The translations under genes were made by a program, and so were the position numbers. 64,000 nt of DNA, from contig CANLXH010000001.1 of NCBI GenBank assembly GCA_947495075.1, forward strand, positions 434,001 through 498,000, given 5' to 3'. This document shows, piece after piece, positions 8,610 to 16,691 of this stretch; within the stretch, counting starts at the first letter, position 1, and every line of letters starts with the position of its first letter. The stretch comes from an uncultured Croceitalea sp. (GTDB lineage: Bacteria; Bacteroidota; Bacteroidia; Flavobacteriales; Flavobacteriaceae). The notes beneath the pieces were generated by a model. It was not told the DNA's origin. It did no database searches and saw only the letters and a program-made list of their open reading frames with translations.

Positions 8610-9980
8610 TTGCTTAACCAATACACCAAAGAGTTTAGGTATAATTTAAAGTTAGCTTACCCAGTAATTTTAGGAATGTTGGGTCATACTTTTGTGGCTT
8701 TTGCTGATAATATTATGGTGGGTCAGCTAGGTACAGCAGAACTCGCTGCCGTTTCATTAGGCAATAGCTTTGTTTTTATTGCCATGTCTTTAGGGATAGG
8801 ATTTTCAACGGCAATTACCCCATTGGTAGCAGAGGCAGATGGCGCTGGTAATAAAACAGACGGGAAGAGCGCTCTTAAACATGGTCTAGTACTTTGTACA
8901 TTTCTTGGATTTTCACTTTTTGGTATTATACTACTTTGTAAGCCAATAATGTATACCATGCAACAACCTGCAGAGGTAGTTGAACTGGCAATACCATATT
9001 TGGAATTGGTGGCATTCTCTTTAGTTCCATTAATTATCTTTCAAGCATTCAAGCAATTTTCTGAGGGTTTATCACAGACCAAATACCCTATGTACGCTAC
9101 AATTTTAGCTAATCTTATAAATATTGTTTTGAACTATTTATTAATTTTTGGTTCGTTTGGTTTTCCAAAAATGGGAATAGTCGGTGCAGCGATTGGAACC
9201 TTAGTTTCGAGAATTGTAATGGTTGGCTTTATTTGGTTGTTGCTAAAGAAAAAGAAAAAATTTCATGACTATGTAACAGGGTTTAACTTTAAAAAGATTG
9301 AAAATAAAGTGATACAGAAAATCATAAGCTTAGGCTTTCCTTCTGCATTACAAATGTTTTTTGAAGTTGCTATTTTTACAGCTGCCATTTGGCTAAGCGG
9401 AGTATTAGGTAAAAATGCACAAGCGGCAAATCAAATTGCGCTAAACCTAAGTAGTATGACCTTTATGGTTGGTATGGGTTTAGGAGTTGCAGCTATGGTG
9501 CGAGTTGGCAACCAAAAGGGTTTAAAGAATTTTGTAGATCTTAGAAGAATAGGAATATCTATTTTTTTACTTACGTTTTTACTAGAGGTTGTTTTTGCGG
9601 CAATATTTTTACTTGGAAGAAATTGGTTGCCAACTATTTATTTAGATATAGATGATGTTGTTAACCAGATAGACAATACAGAAGTTATTTTTCTCGCAGC
9701 TAAATTATTATTAGTTGCAGCGGTATTTCAAATTTCTGATGGTATACAAGTGGTTGTTTTAGGTGCACTACGTGGATTACAGGATGTTAAAATCCCAACC
9801 TTAATTACTTTTATAGCTTATTGGATTATTGGTTTTCCGGTAAGTTATTATTTAGGCTTATTCACAGAATATAAAAGTACTGGTATTTGGATAGGGCTCT
9901 TGTTAGGACTTACTGCATCTGCTGTAATGTTGTATCTTCGATTTAATTATTTAACAAAACGTTTGATTTTAAATTCGTAA
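8610..9980 (+). CDS. MATE family efflux transporter
   Basis: Inner-membrane multidrug or cation antiporter of the MATE family, 456 residues with about 12 membrane helices. MLGHTFVAFADNIMVGQLGTAELAAVSLGNSF is the typical first-bundle sequence, and the second half repeats the fold (QAANQIALNLSSMTFMVGMGLGVAAMVRVGNQ). No in-frame ATG gives the conserved N-terminus; the first would begin inside helix 1. A TTG at 8610 gives LNQYTKEFRYNLKLAYPVILG, which matches the usual flavobacterial start, so TTG is chosen. The substrate cannot be told. It is followed after three bases by a small acidic protein gene, and probably leads a short operon with the PAP2 and GT83 genes. Confidence 0.93.
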   Translation: MLNQYTKEFRYNLKLAYPVILGMLGHTFVAFADNIMVGQLGTAELAAVSLGNSFVFIAMSLGIGFSTAITPLVAEADGAGNKTDGKSALKHGLVLCTFLGFSLFGIILLCKPIMYTMQQPAEVVELAIPYLELVAFSLVPLIIFQAFKQFSEGLSQTKYPMYATILANLINIVLNYLLIFGSFGFPKMGIVGAAIGTLVSRIVMVGFIWLLLKKKKKFHDYVTGFNFKKIENKVIQKIISLGFPSALQMFFEVAIFTAAIWLSGVLGKNAQAANQIALNLSSMTFMVGMGLGVAAMVRVGNQKGLKNFVDLRRIGISIFLLTFLLEVVFAAIFLLGRNWLPTIYLDIDDVVNQIDNTEVIFLAAKLLLVAAVFQISDGIQVVVLGALRGLQDVKIPTLITFIAYWIIGFPVSYYLGLFTEYKSTGIWIGLLLGLTASAVMLYLRFNYLTKRLILNS

Positions 9981-9983
9981 AGA

Positions 9984-10211
9984 ATGGATTTGCCAAAATT
10001 TCTTCTAGGTGATAATACTGACTTTCCTAATGGTATTTATATTGTACATACTGAGTTTCCTAGATTTATCATCAATTTAGAGAACGATGAGGTAGAATGG
10101 TTAGAAGAATTCTCTAAAGAAGATGAAAAAGAATTAGAAGAAGAGACAGAGAATTTAATTGAAGCAGCTACTGCATTTTATGATAGAGAAGTGGCTCGTT
10201 ACGATAGTTAA
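9984..10211 (+). CDS. Small acidic conserved protein of unknown function
   Basis: A 75-residue, strongly acidic, soluble protein without signal peptide. It begins MDLPKFLLGDNTDFPNGIYI, a compact beta-rich half, and continues with an acidic helix (VEWLEEFSKEDEKELEEETENLIEAA). It sits three bases after the MATE gene and two bases before the PAP2 gene, so it is certainly translated as part of this operon. I recognise it only as a conserved flavobacterial hypothetical protein. No enzyme motif is visible. Confidence 0.8.
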   Translation: MDLPKFLLGDNTDFPNGIYIVHTEFPRFIINLENDEVEWLEEFSKEDEKELEEETENLIEAATAFYDREVARYDS

Positions 10212-10213
10212 TA

Positions 10214-10783
10214 ATGTTGGAGCAACTCATACAATTAGACAAAGACATCTTTCTGTTTTTAAATGGTCTAGGCACAGAAAGTTGGGATAATTTTTGGCTT
10301 TTTATAACAAACAAAAGAAGCTCTATACCTTTGTACTTCCTTTTATTGATACTATCCTACAAAAAACTACATTTAAAAAAAACATTATTACTATTGATAG
10401 CTGTGGCTCTATTGATAACCGTTACAGACCAATTAGCAAATTTCTTTAAATATGGTATTCAACGTTTTAGACCCTGCCATGATATTGAAGTAAATGCGCT
10501 TATGCGATTAGTTAAAAATCACTGTGGAGGTAAATTTGGCTATTTTTCAGCTCATGCAGCAAATTCTTTTGCTCTGGCCACATTTTTTAGCATACTTTTT
10601 AAGAATAAGACCATGTACATAAGTATATTTCTTATGCTTTGGGCTCTATTTATTGCCTATAGTAGAATATATATAGGTGTTCATTTTCCTCTTGATGTAT
10701 TAACTGGAATGGGAATAGGTATACTTTTTGGCTGGTTATTTATCAAGTTATATATATTTGCAACTCTAAAAATTAAGGCTTGA
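10214..10783 (+). CDS. PAP2 superfamily lipid phosphatase
   Basis: Integral membrane phosphatase of the type-2 phosphatidic acid phosphatase superfamily. All three motifs are present: K79-xxxxxx-R86-P87 (KYGIQRFRP), S112-A-H114 (in place of the usual PSGH) and S150-R-x5-H157-xxx-D161 (SRIYIGVHFPLD). Likely substrates are undecaprenyl pyrophosphate or a lipid phosphate in the envelope. The neighbouring ArnT-like glycosyltransferase supports a polyprenyl-phosphate-linked job, which is inference. It is 189 residues long with about five membrane helices. Its stop codon overlaps the start of the next gene (TTGA). Confidence 0.92.
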   Translation: MLEQLIQLDKDIFLFLNGLGTESWDNFWLFITNKRSSIPLYFLLLILSYKKLHLKKTLLLLIAVALLITVTDQLANFFKYGIQRFRPCHDIEVNALMRLVKNHCGGKFGYFSAHAANSFALATFFSILFKNKTMYISIFLMLWALFIAYSRIYIGVHFPLDVLTGMGIGILFGWLFIKLYIFATLKIKA

Positions 10784-12438
10784 TTTCTACAACCAGATAT
10801 TGGTTTTTAATTGCTTTGATTGTTCTAGTGTATCTCATTGGAATGTTTTCTCCATTATTTGAGTATGACTCTGCTCAGTTTGCGGTCATGGCTATGAGGA
10901 TGGTGCAGGAGAATGACTTTATTAATCTTTTTAAGGGCACTAATGAATATTTGGATAAGCCACATATGCATTACTGGTTAGCTGCCTTGTCTTACAAAGT
11001 ATTTGGAATTCATGATTGGGCTTACCGTATTCCGGGTATTTTAGCCACCCTTCTAGGAGCTTATAGCTGTTATGGACTTGCGAAGCTTCTATATAATACG
11101 GACATAGGTAAATTTGCAGCTCTTATTTTTATGACTGTTCAAACTATTATGCTATCTACGATAGATGTAAGAACTGATGCGGTTTTAACAGGGTTTACTA
11201 TCTTCTCTATATGGCAGTTGGTAGCTTACATTGAAAGGAATACTGTAAAAAATATTGCACTAGGAGCTTTTGGAGCTGGTATTGCTTTTTCAACAAAAGG
11301 ACAAATTGCATTACTTGTAATAGGAATTAGTATTTTATGTCATTTAGCTTATGCTAGAAAATGGAAGCGACTTTTAAATTGGCGCGTTTTAGTGGCATTA
11401 GTTGTTTTTATGATGACTATTACTCCAATGCTATATGCTTATTACCTTCAGTTTGATTTGCATCCTGAAAAGATAATTAGAGGAAAAGGTAATCGTAGTG
11501 GTATCCTTTTTATTTTTTGGGAACAGAGTTTTGAACGTTTAAGTGGTGAGGGTCATGGAAAGAATAGTAGCGACTATTTTTTCTTTTTCCACACTTTTTT
11601 ATGGGTCTTTTTACCTTGGACAGTCTTGGCTTTAATAGCTTACTGGTGGCGTGTAAAAACATTTGTAAAGTCTAATTTTCAATATCGTAACAAGTTTGAG
11701 TTTCTTACTGTTGGTGGGATTACTATCATATTTTTTATAATCAGTTTTGCGCAATTCAAGCTGCCTCATTATATGAATATCATGATGCCATTATATTCAG
11801 TCTTAACAGCATCTTATCTTCATAGTCTTTTTAAACACACTAAAAAAAACACAATAAAAATTCTATTGGGTGTCCAATACTTCATCTTAAGCCTTGTTTT
11901 TATTTTTTCCGTACTCATCTGTTTTTATGTTTTTAAATTTGAAGAATGGTATAGTTATGTTATTTTAATAATAGCCTTAATTAGTATTACTTACTTCTGT
12001 TTAAAACGAGAAGAATATTATATCCGCATAATTACTTTGTCCGTTTGTAGTTCTTTACTCTTAAATGGTGTTTTAAACACTCATTTCTATCCAAACCTTC
12101 TAAAATACCAGGCTGGAACTACTATTTCAGAAAAAATTAAGGAAAACAACATCGCTGTAGATAAAATTTATAAAGTCACTGATATGCCGACTTGGGCTTT
12201 AGATTTTTATAATAAAAAACCTGTTATCCCATCAAATCTAGCTGACATTTCAAATAAAAAAGATATCTGGGTATACGTTGATAATTCTGGTCTAGAAAGT
12301 CTTAGGAAATCTGGTTTTGATTGGGATAGACAGTTTACAGCAGTACAATTTAGAATTACTCGTTTACAGGTAAAATTTCTTAATCCAACTACTAGAAATA
12401 AAGTACTCAGAAAAATGCATTTGGTACATATTTATTAA
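10780..12438 (+). CDS. ArnT-like GT-C glycosyltransferase (GT83/PMT_2 family)
   Basis: Polytopic GT-C glycosyltransferase of 552 residues. It probably moves a sugar from a polyprenyl-phosphate carrier to a lipid or glycan on the outer face of the inner membrane. After the first helix comes FSPLFEYDSAQFAVMAMRM, with the acidic residues that form the metal or catalytic site in ArnT and related enzymes. Then EYLDKPHMHYWLAALSYKVFGIHDWAYRIPG is the classic PMT_2 signature. About ten helices follow, then a C-terminal soluble domain. The TTG at 10780 is chosen because it overlaps the PAP2 stop as TTGA and the first ATG would cut into helix 1. The gene converges with the UPF0104 gene, overlapping it by four bases. 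Confidence 0.9.
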   Translation: MISTTRYWFLIALIVLVYLIGMFSPLFEYDSAQFAVMAMRMVQENDFINLFKGTNEYLDKPHMHYWLAALSYKVFGIHDWAYRIPGILATLLGAYSCYGLAKLLYNTDIGKFAALIFMTVQTIMLSTIDVRTDAVLTGFTIFSIWQLVAYIERNTVKNIALGAFGAGIAFSTKGQIALLVIGISILCHLAYARKWKRLLNWRVLVALVVFMMTITPMLYAYYLQFDLHPEKIIRGKGNRSGILFIFWEQSFERLSGEGHGKNSSDYFFFFHTFLWVFLPWTVLALIAYWWRVKTFVKSNFQYRNKFEFLTVGGITIIFFIISFAQFKLPHYMNIMMPLYSVLTASYLHSLFKHTKKNTIKILLGVQYFILSLVFIFSVLICFYVFKFEEWYSYVILIIALISITYFCLKREEYYIRIITLSVCSSLLLNGVLNTHFYPNLLKYQAGTTISEKIKENNIAVDKIYKVTDMPTWALDFYNKKPVIPSNLADISNKKDIWVYVDNSGLESLRKSGFDWDRQFTAVQFRITRLQVKFLNPTTRNKVLRKMHLVHIY

Positions 12439-13310
12439 TTAGAAATTACTTCTAATTTTGGTTTCTTTAGATGGTAATACATTCCAGTTAAAGAAATTAA
12501 TGCAGTAATTAAAAAGAATACTAAACTTATACTAACTGAAGTATTTGTATCCAAATTAAGCCATTTTGCTCCGTATAGAAATGTAACTTCTCTACTACCT
12601 ATCCCGCCAATAGTTAATGGTAAAACAGAAACTATAGAAGAGATTAAGAAGATAAATAAGTAGGCAATAGTATCTAGTTCTATAGCTAATGCTTTAAGAA
12701 TAAACCAAATAGCTAAGAGTTGGGAAAACTGCACCAATGCCGAATATCCAGCTGATTTCCAGAATACAGGAAATACATAATTAAAAAAACGTTTATTAAG
12801 GAAGTAAAAAATGGTAATGCTCAATGGAATGCCAATTATAAAAGCCCATTTAAAATTATTTAAGATACTTTCCTTTAACGGAATGCTTAAAGTACAAGCA
12901 AATATAAAAAGTAGAAGCATTCCGCTAAGTCTATCTAATAGTAGAATGGATATTACTCTTTTGGTTTTAACTTCATATTTCTTTTTTATTATAAAGCCTT
13001 TATATGCGTCTCCGCCAATACCTCCAGGTAAAAAAAGGTTATAAAACATCCCCAAAATATATAGTTTAAGGTTGCTTTTTTGAGTGAGTTGAACTCCAAT
13101 TTCATGAAAATAAAGATTCAACCTAAAAGAGGCCGTAACTTTAGAAAATATAACAAGTAAGAAAGCAATAAATAGGTAAAAAAGGTTAGATGTTTTTAAT
13201 ATGGTTAAAACATCTTTCAAGTTAATTTTGTTGAATATAAAGTAAATCAGTGCTGCGCTGATAAGTATTTTTAATAGCGTTAGTAGCCTTTTACGCTGTT
13301 TTTTGGTCAC
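12435..13310 (-). CDS. UPF0104/LPG-synthase-type flippase-like membrane protein
   Basis: Member of the lysylphosphatidylglycerol synthase transmembrane (YbhN/AglD) family, 291 residues with about eight helices. The motif PGGIGGDAYKG (95-105) and the later GGIGSREVTFLYG are the family hallmarks. These proteins are thought to act with GT2 polyprenyl-sugar synthases, perhaps as flippases, though the activity is not settled. Its start lies inside the 3' end of the GT2 gene (20-base overlap), which strongly suggests the two work together. The aminoacyl-transferase domain of true MprF is absent. Confidence 0.88.
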   Translation of the reverse strand: MTKKQRKRLLTLLKILISAALIYFIFNKINLKDVLTILKTSNLFYLFIAFLLVIFSKVTASFRLNLYFHEIGVQLTQKSNLKLYILGMFYNLFLPGGIGGDAYKGFIIKKKYEVKTKRVISILLLDRLSGMLLLFIFACTLSIPLKESILNNFKWAFIIGIPLSITIFYFLNKRFFNYVFPVFWKSAGYSALVQFSQLLAIWFILKALAIELDTIAYLFIFLISSIVSVLPLTIGGIGSREVTFLYGAKWLNLDTNTSVSISLVFFLITALISLTGMYYHLKKPKLEVISN

Positions 13311-14253
13311 CTATAGATATTTTTTTGATACGGTATGGACGCTTTTGTTGTGACTCGTAGTAAGTCCTAATCAATAATTCCATTACTATTCCTATAGTAA
13401 ATAATTGAATTCCTCCTAGAATAAACATCATACCAAAAATGAGTAATGGCCTGGTTCCAATATCTTGTCCAAAACCAAATTTTACGATGAGCAAATAAAC
13501 TTCAATAAGTGTTCCTAGAATAATCAATAAAACTCCTAGAATTCCAAACAAATGAATGGGTCTTTGAAAATATTTTCTGATAAAAAGTAAAAGCATCATA
13601 TCTGCTACTACCTTAAAAACCCGTTCCAAACCATATTTAGATACTCCAGCATGGCGCGCATGGTGCTTAACAGGGACTTGTTTTATCTGTGCGCCTTCTA
13701 AATGTGCTAATAATGTTATAAACCGGTGCATTTCACCATAAAGGTTCAACCCTTTTGCAATATCTTTTGTAAACACCTTAAGTGCGCAACCATTATCTTT
13801 TATATCTAGCTTGGTAACTCTTCTAACTAAGAAATTAGCAATTTTAGAGGGTATTTTTTTTACTAAAGAATCTTTTCTTTTTTGTCGTATACCAGTAATT
13901 AGGTCATATTCATCCGTTTGTGCAAATTCGAGCATCTGTGGAATATCAGATGGGTCGTTTTGTAAATCCCCATCCATGGTTATTATGTAATCTCCTTCTG
14001 CATAATCTATACCAGCCGCTAGTGCTAAACTTTGCCCATAATTTTTTTTCAGTTCTATTAAATGGACTTTGCCATCATCCATTTTCTTGACCACATTTCT
14101 AGTATTATCCGTGGAAAAATCATCGATATAAATAATTTGATAATTATACTCGGTTAAGCTTTCGTGAATTTTTTGCGTTAGGAGAACAACATTATCTTCT
14201 TCATTATAAAGAGGTACAACAATGGAAAGTAAAGTGTTAGTTGGTAAACTCAT
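13291..14253 (-). CDS. GT2 polyprenyl-phosphate sugar transferase (GtrB/DPM1-like)
   Basis: Inverting family 2 glycosyltransferase of 320 residues. The N-terminal GT-A domain starts IVVPLYNEEDNV, with IYIDDFSTDN around residue 41 and DGDLQNDP at 94-101, which give the nucleotide-sugar and metal sites. Two C-terminal membrane helices (HLFGILGVLLIILGTLIEVY and LLIFGMMFILGGIQLFTIGI) are typical of GtrB-like enzymes that load a sugar on undecaprenyl phosphate. The product could feed the nearby ArnT-like transferase. It overlaps the downstream UPF0104 gene by 20 bases, so the pair forms an operon. The sugar is unknown. Confidence 0.92.
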   Translation of the reverse strand: MSLPTNTLLSIVVPLYNEEDNVVLLTQKIHESLTEYNYQIIYIDDFSTDNTRNVVKKMDDGKVHLIELKKNYGQSLALAAGIDYAEGDYIITMDGDLQNDPSDIPQMLEFAQTDEYDLITGIRQKRKDSLVKKIPSKIANFLVRRVTKLDIKDNGCALKVFTKDIAKGLNLYGEMHRFITLLAHLEGAQIKQVPVKHHARHAGVSKYGLERVFKVVADMMLLLFIRKYFQRPIHLFGILGVLLIILGTLIEVYLLIVKFGFGQDIGTRPLLIFGMMFILGGIQLFTIGIVMELLIRTYYESQQKRPYRIKKISIGDQKTA

Positions 14254-14290
14254 CTATCAGGAATAATTCAGGCAAATTTAGGCTTTTTAT

Positions 14291-15337
14291 TTAAGGTGAT
14301 TTCTTTAAAGCGATGAGCTTTTTTGCGGCGTAAAAAGGGGAAATTTTATTCTCTTGTATATCTATTAATAATTTATTAAGCTCTTTTTTTACCAGCGTAT
14401 CTTTATAAAACTCTTGATATAACCTATCATTTACTGTTTCCAAAAACCAATTCTGATTTTGTCTAATTCTATTTTGTTCAAAAGTCTTATTGTCTTTTGC
14501 TAGGCTAGTAAAGTCGGTTATCATATCCCAAATAGCAGAAATACCTTCATTATGTAACGCAGAGCAAGTAAGTACTTTAGGGTACCAATTATTCTCTTTA
14601 GCGGGATACAAATGCAAAGCTCCTGTAAATTCTACTTTTGCTTTTTGAGCTTCAGCTTTATTAGCACCATCTGCTTTGTTAATAACTACGCCATCTGCCA
14701 TCTCCATAATTCCTCTTTTAATTCCTTGAAGTTCATCACCCGCACCTGCAAGTTTTAAGAGAAGAAAAAAATCGACCATACCATGCACAACTGTTTCGCT
14801 TTGCCCAACACCTACAGTTTCAACAAGTATTATATTATAGTCAGCAGCTTCACAAAGAATAATACTTTCTCTCGTTTTTCTAGCTACCCCCCCTAAGGAT
14901 TCACTAGAAGGAGAAGGTCTAATAAAGGCATTTGGGTCTTTTGCCAAAAGTTCCATTCTAGTTTTATCTCCCAAAATACTACCTTTAGTTAAGGAACTGG
15001 TTGGATCTACAGCTAATACAGCCACCTTTTTACCAAGTCCAGTAAGCATTTTACCAAGTGCTTCTATAAAAGTACTTTTTCCAACTCCTGGTACTCCAGT
15101 AATACCAATTCGCACACTAGCTTTACTGTTTAGCAAACAATTTTCAATAATTAGATTTGCTTTTTTTGAATGGTCCTGATTAGAACTTTCTATTAGTGTT
15201 ATAGCTCTTGCTAAAAAAGCTTTGTCACCTTCTAGTATTCCTTTAACCAATTCTTGGTAGGAAGGCTCTTGTTTTCTAAGTTGTTTAATTTTCGCAATAC
15301 TTTTTGAGGTATTGCTTTTATTTTTTTTAAGAGTCAT
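14291..15337 (-). CDS. meaB: Methylmalonyl-CoA mutase-associated GTPase MeaB
   Basis: G3E-family GTPase that protects and helps load adenosylcobalamin into methylmalonyl-CoA mutase. The P-loop is GVPGVGKS (81-88). DPTSSLTKGSILGDKTRM is the switch region, ETVGVGQSE follows, and NKADGANK supplies base recognition. The 348 residues include the basic N-terminal and the C-terminal dimerisation arms expected of the family. The mutase genes are not adjacent, but a cobalamin adenosyltransferase gene is in the same window (31.4 kb). It stands alone on the minus strand, divergent from the ECF sigma operon. Confidence 0.94.
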   Translation of the reverse strand: MTLKKNKSNTSKSIAKIKQLRKQEPSYQELVKGILEGDKAFLARAITLIESSNQDHSKKANLIIENCLLNSKASVRIGITGVPGVGKSTFIEALGKMLTGLGKKVAVLAVDPTSSLTKGSILGDKTRMELLAKDPNAFIRPSPSSESLGGVARKTRESIILCEAADYNIILVETVGVGQSETVVHGMVDFFLLLKLAGAGDELQGIKRGIMEMADGVVINKADGANKAEAQKAKVEFTGALHLYPAKENNWYPKVLTCSALHNEGISAIWDMITDFTSLAKDNKTFEQNRIRQNQNWFLETVNDRLYQEFYKDTLVKKELNKLLIDIQENKISPFYAAKKLIALKKSP

Positions 15338-15589
15338 AATGGTACAACTGCTTACGAAGGTAGCAAGTTTTAACTTTATAAGTAGCCACTTTTGTAACCA
15401 TCTATTCTATTTTTAATTTTTTAGTAGTATATATGCTGATGGGTTAATTGTCTGATAAACAGATGGTTTTGTAATAATTGCAAAATAGATGCGGTTTTTT
15501 TTACTGAAAAACCTGTTATTTTGCCACATCACTTTTTTTCTTTCGTCTTTTAGATAACAACTAAGAATACAAAACCAAAACTAACCACA

Positions 15590-16129
15590 TTGCAATTAGA
15601 ACTTGTAGAACAGTGTAAGTTGAATAACCGTACGGCACAGATGAAGCTTTACAAACAATATTGTGATGGGATGTTCTGTGTAGCGATGCGATTTTTAAAA
15701 AATTCTGATGACGCAGAAGATGTATTACAGGAGTCATTTATTAAAGCATTCCAGCGTATTCATCAGTTTAAGGGGGAAGTAACTTTTGGAGCTTGGTTAA
15801 AGAGAATAGTAGTGAATGGGAGCATTGATTTTCTTAAATCTAAACATCAAAAAACTATTGAGTTAGATGAAGGCTATATGCATATAGCTGACGATGAAAA
15901 TTGGGAGGTAGAAGAAGATGTTAATATAGAAGAAGTTAGGCGTAAGATTGAAGAATTACCTGAAAAATATAGATACGTAGTTCAACTCTTTTTGGTGGAA
16001 GGGTATGACCACAATGAGATTTCGGGAATATTGAATATCTCTGAAACAGCAAGTAGGACTCGATTGTTAAGAGGAAAAAATTATTTAAAAGAATCACTAA
16101 GTGAACTAAAATATGGCACAAGATCTTAG
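15590..16129 (+). CDS. ECF-type RNA polymerase sigma factor
   Basis: Extracytoplasmic-function sigma-70 factor of 179 residues. Region 2 is seen in CDGMFCVAMRFLKNSDDAEDVLQESFIKAFQRIHQFKG, and region 4 in RRKIEELPEKYRYVVQLFLVEGYDHNEISGILNISETASRTRLLRGKNYL, a helix-turn-helix that binds the -35 element. The frame is open back to a stop at 15551 without any ATG. The TTG at 15590 (LQLELVEQCKLNNRTAQMKLY) aligns with usual starts, so TTG is used. The next gene begins inside this one (17-base overlap), as expected for a sigma/anti-sigma pair. Confidence 0.93.
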   Translation: MQLELVEQCKLNNRTAQMKLYKQYCDGMFCVAMRFLKNSDDAEDVLQESFIKAFQRIHQFKGEVTFGAWLKRIVVNGSIDFLKSKHQKTIELDEGYMHIADDENWEVEEDVNIEEVRRKIEELPEKYRYVVQLFLVEGYDHNEISGILNISETASRTRLLRGKNYLKESLSELKYGTRS

Positions 16130-16691
16130 AAAACTGTTTAAAGAACAGCGAGAAGAAAAAAAATACCAGATGAAAGAAGGGCATGCAGAAAGGTTCTTTT
16201 CAAAACTAGAAACCGAACTGCCAGAAAAAGTGAAACCAAATTCATATTTCTGGCTAAAGATTGCAGCATCCGTGATAATCATGATAGGTTTAGCTAGTTA
16301 TTTTTTTATGAATAGAAATAATACAATAGAGCCTCAAACAACTATCGTCGATAATTCTGACACTAAAGAAACTAATATTTCTTTGAGTGACCTTTCTCCG
16401 GATTTACAAAAAATTGAAAATTACTACGTTGCTAATATAAATTTAGAACTAGCTAATCTGGAAGTTTCTGATGATAACAAGGGTATTGTAGATGGCTATA
16501 TGGAACAATTAGAAGTTTTGGATTTAGAGTATAAAAAATTGAATGAAGAGCTAAACGAATTTGGTCCAAATGATCAAACTATAGAAGCATTAATTCAGAA
16601 TTTACAATTGCGATTACAATTATTAAAGAAGTTAAAAGAGAAGTTAAATCAATTAAAATTATCAAAAAATGAACAGGCAACTATTATTTAG
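16113..16691 (+). CDS. Probable membrane anti-sigma factor
   Basis: A 192-residue protein with a soluble N-terminal cytoplasmic part, one membrane helix (about residues 46-66, FWLKIAASVIIMIGLASYFFM) and a helical periplasmic part ending in a coiled coil (IQNLQLRLQLLKKLKEKLNQL). The segment KEGHAERFFSKLETELP before the helix resembles the GHxxRFxxKL motif of Bacteroidota anti-sigma-like proteins. Overlap with the sigma gene upstream and the secreted protein downstream places it between regulator and effector. There is no clear zinc-binding ZAS motif (HxxxCxxC), so the sigma-binding role rests on position and topology. Confidence 0.72.
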   Translation: MAQDLRKLFKEQREEKKYQMKEGHAERFFSKLETELPEKVKPNSYFWLKIAASVIIMIGLASYFFMNRNNTIEPQTTIVDNSDTKETNISLSDLSPDLQKIENYYVANINLELANLEVSDDNKGIVDGYMEQLEVLDLEYKKLNEELNEFGPNDQTIEALIQNLQLRLQLLKKLKEKLNQLKLSKNEQATII

